A DNA stretch of 64,000 bases, from positions 1-64,000 of the forward strand of contig JAAEAF010014536.1 of assembly GCA_011037195.1 (NCBI GenBank), read 5' to 3'. The position numbers and the translations under genes were made by a program. Every line of letters starts with the position of its first letter. Position 1 is the first letter of the stretch. Positions 49,001 through 57,844 of the stretch are shown one piece after another. The notes below the pieces were generated by a model that saw only the letters and a list, made by a program, of their open reading frames with translations, did not search any database and was not told the origin of the DNA. The DNA is from Triatoma infestans. Taxonomy: Eukaryota; Arthropoda; Insecta; Hemiptera; Reduviidae.

Positions 49001-50661
49001 CCATGGAACAATTTGGTCTATGTACACTACTTGCGCTGGTAATTGCGTTTTTATTGTTGTGGGAAATGTTTTGAATTTGTTTTGAAAATTTGAAATTTGT
49101 TTGGAAAATGCTGTGGCAATTGTTTTGGGAGAATCGCAAAATAGTAAAAAATCTATATATTATAACATTTGTATATATACCACATATACATATGCATGTT
49201 TATAACTATGCATTCCACCCGATCTTCCACCTCTTTATACAAAATTCTCATACACTCTCCATGTACGCACGCAACATGGAGATTTTAATTCGTTTTAAAC
49301 TAAACTAAAAGTATAATCTGTTTAAGAACTATTTGGTCCATGTACACTACTTGTGCTGGTGATTGCGTTTTTATTGTGGTAGGAAGAGTGTTTTGAATAA
49401 TGGTTTACCACCTAAGGTTTGAAGAAAAACGATTAACCATATTTTTACAGAATAGATTTTTTACTATTTTGCTATTCTCCCAAAACAATTCCCACAACAT
49501 TTCCTAAACAAATTTCAAATTTTCAATATAAATTCAAAACATTTCCCACAACAATAAAAACGCAATTACCAGCACAAGTAGTATACATGGACTAAGCAAA
49601 TATATAAAATATTGCTTAGTAGAAATAAAATATTGCTTATACTCAAAATATGCTTAGTATCATCAAACAATCTGCTCATATATATTGCTTGGTTGTTTAT
49701 TTGGCTTGATTATTTTAATTGTTTTATGCTTATGTATATTTAATTTTTATTATTTTAATCACTTAATTTTAAATTGTGTTAGCTTGAAATCGTTATTTAA
49801 TTTAATTTTACAGTTATTCTGATTATTTAATTATCAAGTGAATCTCCCTTCAACAACAGAGTTTCAAAATTAGACCCCCACGTGTTGTTTCTATTTCAAG
49901 TAAAATTTGCCCCTTTAACAACCCAAACACGTGTTCCTTTTCCACCCAGCTACCATGACCATACCTCCCTTTGACCAAGTTTAAGAGTTTAGTTTTAAAT
50001 ACAATTAAAAAAACCAGTCAGTATATAAACTGAATTTGCTCTGTGCAAGTCTGTGTTATCACACTGTCTGACAAACGCATCCTGAAGATGGGCGAACGCC
50101 CGAAACCGGTCGATGACCACAAAATGAAGCAGGCTACCACGGAAAATGTCTCTGATGCTTTCCAGCTCTGCGGAACCAACCACCACAACAACTATAATTA
50201 TAGTTTTGCCTGGGATGAACAGATAGCCGCTGCCATACAATGCAGTCAGTTTTAGTTTAAAACCCAACAATTATAACCCTCACCTCCTATATTTATATAT
50301 AATGTTAAGACCAACTAAATGTTTAATAAAATATTAAAATTGTTGGTTGTTAAACAAGAACACATGTTCGGGTTGTTAAAGGGGCAAATTTTCCTTAAAA
50401 TGGAAACACATGTGGGGGTCTAATTTGTAAACTCTGTTGTTGGAGGGAGATTCACTTGACAATTAAATAATCAGAATAACTTTAAATTAAATTAAATAAC
50501 GATTTCAAGCTAACAAAATTTAAAATGAAGTGATTGAAACAATTAAATACACCTAAGCATATTAAGAATATTTTATAATATTATAACTATTATAATATTT
50601 ATAATATATAATATATATATATATATTACAGTACATACATATATTAAACTATACCATACAC

Positions 50662-50693
<32 letters not shown>

Positions 50694-53600
50694 CACATAT
50701 ATACCTACGTATATACATATATTGTATATACATATATCATACGTATATATCATGTTATATGCCATATTTACATATGTATGTGTATTATATATGTATTTTA
50801 TATTATATATATGTATGATACTTGTATATATACCACATATACATATGCATGCATTCTACTCGATCTTTCACCTTTTTACACAACACTCTCCATGTACGCA
50901 CGCATACTTAATTTTTTTTTTAAAACTAGATTAAAAGTATAATCTGTTTAAGAACTATTTGGTCCATGTATACTACTTGTATTGGTAATTGCGTTTTTAT
51001 TGTCGTGGGAAGAGTGTCTTGAATAATGGTTCACTGGCAAATTCTGTCTGTTCGTTTATTAAGTTTTGTGTCTTGTGTTTATATATTTCGAGTTGTTCTA
51101 TTATGTCAAGTCGTCGTCCTTTGTGACCAGAATGTATTAGCTTCATCGCGGTCGTGATGTCATCGGGTTTGTGTTTGTTTGTTTTTAGGTGATTGGCATA
51201 ATTGGCACTTTTTTGTACTTGTATGATCTGGTATGTTCGGTAAATCGTTCCCTGATTTTTCTGCCTGTCTGCCCCACATAAATGTTGTCACAGTCCGGGC
51301 ATTTCAACTCGTAAACCCCACTGATGTCAAACCCGTCAGTGAACTCGGTACGAGTGCGGATTTTGTTGCCTAATTTGTTGTTTGTTCTGAAAGATGTCAT
51401 AATACAAATCACATTTATTTACACAAAGTAAATGAAATACTTCTTTTCAGGTAGATTTCGCTCCTCACGCTCATCTCTATTTTTTAAAGATATTTTTCTA
51501 AATTCGATTACTAACAATTTGTATTATGAGTCCAAGAAATATTATACTGTTGTCCTTCCAACACTAAGTATGAATCTTAATTATTGATTATACTGCATTT
51601 TCAATTTAAATATAAAGATTCATGATTACTTCATTTAATTAAGATTCATATTAATAAATGAATCGTTTTCATTAATTTTAATATGAAAATATACTAACCC
51701 TGCAATATAGGCAAAGTAGAAAGGTGAAGTGGTGGTGCACCCACAAGAAGAGATCTCCATATAAGCATGTTCGAATATAACCTAGAAATATTTATTTTGA
51801 ATGTATTAAAAAATTTATTTTTATTTTGAAAATAGAAAATACTTTTAGTCCAAAAACTAGCTGAAATGAAGTCTGGTCGTTTACTAATTGCACAATCCTA
51901 GGTTTGGCTGTTTATAGATGGCCAAAGTTCGAAATCGAACTCTAATTCGGGCTTTGGTCATTTTAAAACGGCCAATCCTAGATTTGGGCAAAAATTCGGC
52001 CAATAGCCGTTTTCGGCTTTGCCCCCAACATATACACAGAACCCCCTAGGGTCCAAACGAACCCCCATTTGAACATTATGGGGTTCTCCACGGTTTTTTA
52101 AATATTATTAAAACATTTCTACACGAAAAAAAATTCTAATACAAAAAAATGAAAATATTTTCATAGTTAAACTTCTTAACTGGAATGTGACCATGTTTCA
52201 AACACAAAACCAAAAATCAATATTTTGAATATTCACGACTTTCTCTTACATTCATAAATTTACATAATCACTCTGATGGACAAATTTGCAACTTGGAATT
52301 TTACTCTCTCTTCCTGCTATAAGAGGAAGTATTGCGATGGTGACAAATTTTCGATATGGAGATTTCACGGAAATAAACGTTCTGAGTAGGAAAAAGTGAT
52401 TTTTAGACAATGGTGGATGGGTTGTGAACAGTATTGCTTAAAAAGGAAAAATCACTGAATGTTTAAACATAACATTCCGTTTGACCATCACCATGGATCC
52501 GACAAGAAGTTATCTATCAAAATTCCTCAACTTGATGTACCATTTTACTGAAGGAATTTTTTTTTTCAAATTTTACTATACATATAAAGAACTACAATTT
52601 TTATTTGTAACATTTCTCCGGGAAAATTCATTTAAGGAACTTTTGGGGGATGGGTAGGGGTTATGTTTTCCTCGAAAGTGCTATTTTAGTTTATTATACA
52701 ACTCTATCATCTAATAATATTAATTAGAACTAAATATGTTACCAAAATTCCGCTATTGAAAAAACAGGTTGACTAGCAAGTGCTTTTTTACTCTTTTTTT
52801 CAGTTTTCTGCGATTTTATCCATAAATACACCGACGGATGTCACTAAAATTTAGTATAATAACTATATTTACAGAAATCAATTATTTTTATATGAAACTT
52901 TTTCCCGAGAAAGCTTCAGAACAGGAAATGTTTTTCTCAAAATAGTCATTTTATTAAGTTTAGATTCTCCTATTGATATAAAATTGAAGACAAATAAATA
53001 TTTAGTAAAAATTAGCCTTAAATTAAGTGTAGATGAATCACGTTTCCAGTTATTCGATTATTAAAAATTTATCCGAATAGTTTATGGATTCGATTCCCTT
53101 CGCAATGATTACACTTTTATCATGGAGTAATTTCGAAATGATTTGTCATTACCGCAACTTGTGATAATCGTTTTTAATAATAAACATCTCAATTCAAAAA
53201 TCGTAAAAGGTGATTTCATTTTGGGTACTGGTCGAACAGATATGACCAAACTGCCATAATACAACTTTGATAGGCCATAACACGATTTCTTCTCTCTATC
53301 AATGATGATAATAATAATAATAATAATAATAATGCTTTATTTCACAATGACAAACTAAATACAAAAACACATTCTTGCATTCTGAGGCATAGTAAAACCA
53401 TCTGCCCCTCTCTATCAATATTTCACAATTTTGCCAAGTTCTGTTGCCAATTATATATAATTCTATAACATAGGTCACTAAAATACATTCTTTACATCGA
53501 AATTGAGGAGGTCTGGGGAAAAGGGGCCCACAGATAAAAATCTTGATTTTGAGAAAATGTACATTGAATGTTACGTATTATTGAGTCTCTGATACTGACA

Positions 53601-54928
53601 CTGCAACCATAGTCTCTTTTAATACCATAGTTTTGGATGAGTACATTTAACATAATTTTTATGAGTAAAATCATGTTTAATTTTTACAAAATGCAAATGT
53701 AACTATTAACATTATAGGCCCTTTTTATGCAGAACTATATTTTAAATAACTTTGTGAACAACAGTAATTAAATTCTCTGTTCTGAAGCTCGACCTTTCAG
53801 TTTCCGTTTCATATAGCCTTCTTCACTCGCAGTATCATCAACATTATTTGTTAACATACTGAAACAGTGCAGTAAGAAACCGTATCACAGCCACTCAGAT
53901 GCTATTCCCACCAAAAAGAAAACAGCTGATCAAAGAAAAAAGTGTGCCGCCAACTACAGTTCGATCTACTGAAATAAAGCTTGGTCAGCATATGCAGGAA
54001 GGTATGGCCGTTCATTTGAAATGTTCTGGGGAAAAAGGAACTATGGTTCTATGAGTCCCTTTTCCCCAGACTCCTCAATTGTCATAATTCAATAAATAGC
54101 TGGAGCAACTAATTGATCAAGAAATGAACTAACCTGCTGCATTTCCATATTGATAACTTTAATTCCGAGATCGTGACATTCAATTAAAACATCAATATTT
54201 TCTAATTTTCCACCATTAAGCAAGACATTAATAGCAATAAAGATTTGCTTAACATCATTTCTTTCTCCGGTTTCTATAGTTCCAACGAATGTAATTTTGC
54301 TATCTGTATCATTAGATCTACAAATAAATAATTATTAAATGTCTGGTATTTTATCCGTCATAGGATGCATATTTATTTTGTTCCAACCGGATTCGAATTT
54401 TCATTCATCGTCAGAGTAAATCTATCCATTTCGTATAGAGAGTTCACTTCAAATGTAATGTTTTCGTTTCACTCGACACTTGTGGTTATAATCTCCCGCA
54501 CATACAAACCAAGTGTCGAGTGAAACGAAAACATTGCGTTTGAAGTGAACTCTGTGCACGAAATGGATAGATTTACTCTGACGATGGATGAAAATCCGAA
54601 ATTGGTCAGGAACAAAATAAATATGCATGCTGCGACGGATAAAATATCATATATGTTATCCAGCATTGCGGACCTATCCACATATCAATTGTCAAATGCC
54701 TTCAAAAAATCTAAAATTTATTATATTTACTTCAATTTTTTTGTAAAATCTCCCAAATTTAATTTAACAAAAAGTTGATTTGAGAACTTTATATTTAGTA
54801 TTTAATAATACTCACAACGAAGTTAATTTGGAATCTACACAGTGCTGTTCTATCACATATTTAGGTTCTACACCAGCCTGCCTCAAAAGTGGTAAAAGTG
54901 GAGCATACAATTCGCCATTGCAGACACC
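45988..54928 (-). CDS. PTB/PID-domain-like protein, C-terminal part (6 exons, 5' end not found)
   Basis: Minus-strand exons in transcript order: 54816-54928, 54134-54317, 51699-51781, 47112-47160, 46095-46119 (25 nt), 45988-46022. All borders are GT-AG, and each phase fits the next exon (0, 2, 0, 2, 0, 1), giving 162 codons without a stop before TAG at 45988-45990. The order fits a phosphotyrosine-binding fold: strand KITFVGTIETGE, strand LGIKVIN, strand VIFEHAYMEISSCG, then FYFAYIAG, FKCYIFH and a closing helix ALLKTIGQGFRRT. These blocks recall PTB adaptor domains (for example the HPLHRIS...FAY...CHVF pattern), with the domain at the extreme C-terminus as in ICAP-1. I cannot name the family. 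The gene converges with park. The upstream exon is not visible and may lie beyond the mobile elements. Confidence 0.75.
46095..46119 (-). CDS. PTB-like gene, 25-nt micro-exon
   Basis: It follows TTATTCTAG and ends before GTAAGT. It encodes IDALLKTI plus one base, the start of the closing helix. Confidence 0.7.
46198..46328 (-). mobile_element. tRNA-derived SINE, 3' part only
   Basis: It matches the body of the 45118-45384 copy (GAGCCTTCTCAGTGGACTGC; ACAGTGTTCTCTCAGTAC) and lacks the head. Its 3' tail, read on minus, is GATGTTGACTCGCCTTAAAA. This tail serves as reference for the insertion at 56672. Confidence 0.7.
46480..46980 (+). repeat. TIR/hairpin family copy inside a PTB-gene intron
   Basis: TATGAAATAAAAGTGATAGGC, AAGTCGCACTCCCAGTTGAT and GATATTTAAACGGAATTCC follow the family order. 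It closes with TACTTTCTCTTCGTAGGAG (46948), the terminal hairpin. Confidence 0.6.
47112..47160 (-). CDS. PTB-like gene, 49-nt exon
   Basis: It follows ACTGCAG and ends before GTATAG. One base completes the previous Gly codon, and the next 16 codons include QFKCYIFH, where PTB domains have a CHVF-type strand. Confidence 0.7.
48455..48492 (-). ncRNA. Hammerhead ribozyme-like motif, core-mutated copy
   Basis: The minus strand reads TATC-CTGAAAA-stem II-GAAA-CCGGTC-GATG. The conserved core CTGANGA is CTGAAAA here, so the G8 position, which takes part in catalysis in hammerheads, is A. Stem II GGGC/GCCC and stem I remain. Cleavage would fall between 48459 and 48458, but activity is not expected. 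Confidence 0.6.
50078..50115 (+). ncRNA. Hammerhead ribozyme-like motif, intact core
   Basis: CATC (stem I), CTGAAGA (50082-50088, matches CUGANGA), U, GGGC-GAAC-GCCC (stem II), GAAA (50102-50105), CCGG (minimal stem III), GTC, then GATG (stem I). Predicted cleavage is after C50111. Such type I hammerheads with a very short stem III are known in PLE terminal repeats. An extra U before stem II is unusual and could lower activity. Confidence 0.6.
50348..51430 (-). mobile_element. 5'-truncated Penelope-like element copy
   Basis: 50348-50575 repeats 48650-48845 in direct orientation, and 50937-51050 repeats 49310-49410. The GIY-YIG coding end lies at its minus-strand 5' side. The stretch 50580-50860 is an (AT)n/(ACAT)n microsatellite-rich zone. 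No reverse transcriptase was found. Confidence 0.6.
51008..51412 (-). pseudogene. GIY-YIG endonuclease domain of a Penelope-like element, frameshifted
   Basis: On the minus strand GVYELKCPDCDNIYVGQTGR carries the GVY and YVG motifs of the GIY-YIG fold, followed by the family's RERFTEH block. In the first frame it stops after 51185. In the next frame the domain goes on (NYANHL, HKGRRLDIIEQLEIYKHK, NEQ, PLF) to a stop near 51008. The shift lies in an A run close to 51205 (one base). PLEs carry this endonuclease C-terminal to their reverse transcriptase, which is absent here. Confidence 0.8.
51699..51781 (-). CDS. PTB-like gene, exon with the central PTB strands
   Basis: It follows TTTCTAG and ends before GTTAGT. 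It encodes VIFEHAYMEISSCG and FYFAYIA, the most PTB-like block. Confidence 0.72.
52290..52960 (-). repeat. TIR/hairpin family copies
   Basis: ACTCTCTCTTCCTGCTATAA-GAGGAAGT (about 52302) is a terminal palindrome. Further on, TTCTCCGGGAAAATTCATTTAAGG (52614 on) and TTGACTAGCAAGTGC match the interior in minus orientation. Confidence 0.6.
53220..53410 (-). mobile_element. Possible 3' end of a non-LTR retrotransposon with (ATT)n tail
   Basis: Read on minus, unique sequence ends GTGAAATAAAGC followed by (ATT)9-10 (plus 53307-53333), a tail type usual for I/Jockey-like elements. No ORF is attached. Confidence 0.4.
53501..54080. mobile_element. Non-autonomous DNA element, 580 bp, 25-bp inverted ends
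   Basis: AATTGAGGAGGTCTGGGGAA at 53501 and the inverse of AGTCCCTTTTCCCCAGACTC up to 54080 match except for one indel. No transposase ORF was seen. It lies 53 bp past a PTB-gene exon (end 54134), within the intron. Confidence 0.7.
54134..54317 (-). CDS. PTB-like gene, exon with the first PTB strands
   Basis: It follows TTTGTAG and ends before GTTAGT. It encodes one split codon plus 61 codons, including FVGTIETGE and ECHDLGIKVIN. Confidence 0.75.
54347..54646. mobile_element. 300-bp near-perfect hairpin element (foldback MITE)
   Basis: Arms 54347-54482 and 54510-54646 pair almost throughout around a 27-nt loop. The outer ends read TATTTTATCCGTC and GACGGATAAAATA. Because of the symmetry both strands show mirror ORFs, which are not genes. 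It fills most of a 498-bp intron of the PTB-like gene and ends 29 bp before the acceptor-side exon. Confidence 0.8.
54816..54928 (-). CDS. PTB-like gene, first visible exon
   Basis: It follows CACTAG and ends before GTGAGT. It encodes 37 codons plus two bases, including ELYAPLLPLLRQAGVEPKY. It is not a start exon because no Met is present. Confidence 0.7.
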
Positions 54929-55122
54929 CTAGTGACATAATTTATTTAAATAAAATAGCAAGAAGAAAGGATGATATTTGAAATCTGGGAAAAATGATAC
55001 TGTTTATTTCTCTTATTTTCTACATAGAATACTTAATAATAATTACAGAAACGATTTATTTGGGAGAGTAAGAACAATAAACATTTGGAATGACTAAATC
55101 CAAATGTTTCATGTATTAAATA

Positions 55123-55440
55123 CAGTAAACTCTCCTTTATCTGGAATAATCCAGAGCTGCTGAAGGGTATACAAAAAGTTTCCTTATCATTTATGACATG
55201 GCGATTTAGAAACCAGCTTCATTTGGCCTTTCTCTGGGATACAATTCAGGACGGTTTTGCTGTATATTTAAACAATTTTTCTTTAGACTTCTTCCAATCA
55301 TTTATAGCTGATGTTTCTAAATTTACATTTTTTCGTAAATGTTCATCACTTTCAGCTCTTTTATTGCTTCCTTCTTCTAGGTTCAAAACACGATCCCCTT
55401 TCCAGAAATCGAGGTACTTATGATTAGCCAGGAAAAAGTA
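55123..55440 (-). mobile_element. pogo/Tigger-like transposon end, decayed
   Basis: A TA followed by CAGTAAACTCTCCTTTATCT (55123 on) resembles the terminal repeat of pogo/Tigger elements. The adjoining minus-strand text has broken frames rich in Lys/Glu/Asn, and no DDE motif could be confirmed. The second terminal repeat is not visible. Confidence 0.4.
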
Positions 55441-55601
55441 TAAAGAATATAACTATATTTAACAAAAGTCAGCCCAAGCTTAAAAGAGAAGAGGATGTGG
55501 AAAGAACGCGATTAAATTTTATCTATCACTAAGGGTTTATATACTTGAGTATACCAGAGTTAAGATTTAAGACAAAAACCGACTGTCTGATTTTTTTTAA
55601 T

Positions 55602-55930
55602 ATGAATATTGGCTTGCGCCAGGATTGTCTACTCAGTACTCTAATTTTCATTGTCGTTGAACGATTCTACCCGAATCTCTAGGAGAATATATAGAGATCG
55701 CTAAGATCTTTTATATCCCGCGATGTGGTAATTATTGCTAATAACCCGCGCAAATTACAATTAATGATAAATAATTTAAATACATGTTGTCAACAGTAAA
55801 ACCTTAATATCAATCTATTGAAATAAAAAAAACACTAGTTTTTTGTTACGGTGGAAAACAGCGCAAAATCTAGCATTTAAATAGTGTTTCGATTGAATTC
55901 ATAAAGGAATATAGATAGATACCTACGGGT
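55602..55930 (+). pseudogene. Non-LTR retrotransposon reverse transcriptase relic
   Basis: The plus frame from 55602 reads NIGLRQDCLLSTLIFI, matching the GVRQGCLLSPLLF block of non-LTR reverse transcriptases. It continues to RDVVIIANNPRKLQLMINNL, which sits where YADDxxI..... is expected, so the catalytic Tyr-Ala-Asp-Asp is degraded. TCCQQ*NLNIN follows. Several stops interrupt the frame. The clade is not decided. Confidence 0.75.
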
Positions 55931-56104
55931 TACCATGACAGCAAAATTATTAAAACAACACTAGATAGAAAAAGTTACTCAAGCTAAATTTGGCGTAAAT
56001 TTTACCTGGCATAATTTGGTTGCTAAAATAAATATACCTCTTGAAATAAAGTACGAAATATTTATCAGAGACATTTTCCATGGTAGCCTGCTTCATTTTG
56101 TGGT

Positions 56105-56142
56105 CATCGACCGGTTTCGGGCGTTCGCCCATCTTCAGGATG
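56105..56142 (-). ncRNA. Hammerhead ribozyme-like motif, intact core (minus)
   Basis: CATC, CTGAAGA (56138-56132), stem II GGGC/GCCC, GAAA, CCGGTC and GATG are all present. Predicted cleavage lies between 56109 and 56108. The same extra U before stem II is present as in the 50078 copy. Confidence 0.6.
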
Positions 56143-56218
56143 CGTTTTTCAGACAGTGTGACAACACAGACTTGCACAGAGCAAATTCAGTTTACACGCT
56201 CATACTGACTGAAAAACG

Positions 56219-56256
56219 CATCCTGAAGATGGGCGAACGCCCGAAACCGGTCGATG
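56219..56256 (+). ncRNA. Hammerhead ribozyme-like motif, intact core (plus)
   Basis: This is the mirror partner of the 56105-56142 copy with an identical core: CTGAAGA at 56223-56229, GAAA at 56243-56246. Cleavage is predicted after C56252. Confidence 0.6.
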
Positions 56257-56454
56257 ACCACAAAATCAAGCAGGCTATCACGGAAAATGTCTCTGTTGCT
56301 TTCCAGCTCTGCGGAACCAACCACCACAACTACTACGAAATATTTAACTAAGTTCCTCGCAGTAGAATAACTTTAGCAGTTCAAGTTTGGGACTTCGTAA
56401 AAACGAAATACTAGAAAAATTCTCCAAATATTCTTAAACAAATTATTTTAAGAG

Positions 56455-56672
56455 AGGGAGTAGCTAAGGTTAGCATACTGGACTCCCATGTGGAGATCCC
56501 GGTTCGAGTCCAGCTGTGCTGCCCTTAGATTTTCTCTTCCTAGGAGCCTCTCTACTCTTACTGTCCAGTAGAACAGTATAAGGACAGTGTTGTTTGTAAC
56601 GAGAGAACACTGTCCGAGGCCAGCAGTGCACTGAGAAGGCTCCGGGCGCCAATGATCATAGATGTTGATGCG
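56455..56672 (+). mobile_element. tRNA-derived SINE (first family), interrupted by an LTR element
   Basis: The head has TAGCTAAGGTTAGCATACTG with the A box, and GGTTCGAGTCC at 56501-56511 is the B box. The body carries GGACAGTGTTG and ACTGAGAAGGCTCC like the 45118 copy. It stops at GATGTTGATGCG and resumes at 63972 (CGCGCCTTAAATTAAA). Confidence 0.8.
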
Positions 56673-56915
56673 AGTTATATCATAGAAAATGCTAACTCAG
56701 CACCCAGATACCTAAGCACGCAATCCAGATAATAACCAACATATATACAGAAGCTAAAACCCCCTCAGCAGTCAGTCAGCCAGGTCAGTCCGCCGGAAGC
56801 AGTTTAGTTAAGTGATATATCTTCTGTTAAGAGTCATATGTTTTTCTTTTATTTGTACCATAAAATAATGAACTGATCTTTTTAAAAAACACTTTTATGG
56901 CAAAATAATATAACT
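56673..56915 (+). repeat. 5' LTR
   Basis: This 243-bp repeat pairs with 63714-63975. Most of the length difference is a short internal duplication (TTCTAGTTAAGTGTCATATG region) in the 3' copy. Many substitutions separate the two, so the insertion is not recent. Confidence 0.9.
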
Positions 56916-56933
56916 GGCGCTCATCAACAAGGA
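56916..56933 (+). other. Primer binding site
   Basis: TGGCGCTCATCAACAAGG directly follows the LTR. TGGCGC is the usual start in gypsy-group elements primed by a tRNA 3' end. The exact tRNA is not determined. Confidence 0.6.
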
Positions 56934-57844
56934 CACGAAACTTCAGAAAAATAGTTTGTGCTTAACGTAGTGCTCAAGGCAAAGGTAGCACATCACTTCG
57001 GATTTCCGCTGCGGACTTCAAGGACCATCAAGGTTGGCTGAACTCATCCTAATCTTAAGTACTGCTTTAGTTTATTTATGCTATCTTTATTCTTTCCTTC
57101 TAGCATCCCTTCTAAGTTCATAAGTTTCCTAAGCTTAAAGTTTACATTTTGCATTTCAAGAATTTAAAATTTTGCTTTAAAATTGTATTAATATAAGAAT
57201 TAAGAATTAGTCCATTAAGATTCTCTTCTGTTAGAAATAAATACATGTATATAATAAATACAAATATAAGTGCATGACAAGAAACCGTCCCCGAAACAAT
57301 AAATTAAAAACATATAAAGTACGGGACCAATAACTGTGCATGCTATCCTAAGGTTGTGTTAGATAAGAAAAAAACGATGAGAATGAATAAATAAGTAAAA
57401 TAATTAAATAAATATTAAAAAGAAGAAAAAAAATTGTAAAACTGAAAAGAAAAAATAAATAAAGAAAGAAAGAAATAATAAGTAAATAAAATCTTAAATT
57501 AAAAAGATGCAATATATTCCTTTGCCGACACAATAAATTATAAAGTAGGCATGGCATTTAATATTAAGAAAAGGGGAAATAAAGATATATAAAATACATT
57601 TAATTAACCATTAAATTTTTTACATTATGTATAATCCTTTATTAATATCTAGACAAGTAAGAAGAAAAAGATAAGAATTATCCCATTCACTTCATTATAT
57701 TATTGCATCTGCTATTTGTCTTCATTTTATTTCTTTTTCATATTTTACAATTTTAATCTTTTATACATCTATCATATTTTATATATTATATACTTTATAT
57801 ATTTTATTTACATTTTAACACTTGTGCTTTATATATACAAAATA
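56934..57844 (+). other. Leader of the LTR element
   Basis: It is AT-rich, and 57355-57500 is dominated by A and G on the plus strand. The chance minus-strand ORF here is only the mirror of this bias. Confidence 0.6.

Larger units (their letters stand above)
48377..50191. mobile_element. Giant foldback built from two inverted Penelope-like terminal repeats
   Basis: The left arm (48377-49153) and right arm (49454-50191) are inverse complements with moderate divergence: both start with the CCACCACAAC/GTTGTGGTGG edge, then CGGAACCAACC, the ribozyme-like core, the CTCCCTTTGACC block, CAACAGAGTTT and CTTGGTTGTTTATTTGGCTT. About 300 bp separates them. It is in the intron between the PTB-gene exons 47112-47160 and 51699-51781. 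The PLE assignment rests on the GIY-YIG remnant beside it and on the ribozyme-like motifs. Confidence 0.65.
56068..56331. mobile_element. Head-to-head pair of Penelope-like terminal repeat ends
   Basis: The minus-sense copy (56068-56190) and plus-sense copy (about 56205-56331) each contain TTTGTGGTCATCGACCGG or its inverse and the CGGAACCAACCACC edge. They match the ends of the foldback at 48377-50191. The PLE body is absent. Confidence 0.65.

Noticed and set aside
49995..50255. ORFs on both strands around the ribozyme-like core
   Set aside because: The same text recurs in every PLE terminal repeat copy and is explained by the RNA motif, not by coding.
54469..54778. Two overlapping ORFs on opposite strands with similar sequences
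   Set aside because: They arise from the 300-bp hairpin, whose arms are inverse copies of each other.
56470..56652. 60-codon minus-strand ORF
   Set aside because: It lies wholly inside the SINE.
57716..57844. Upstream extension of the gag ORF from 57716
   Set aside because: Tyr/Ile/Phe-rich low-complexity text from AT-rich leader; the ATGs at 57845 and 57854 start the gag-like part.
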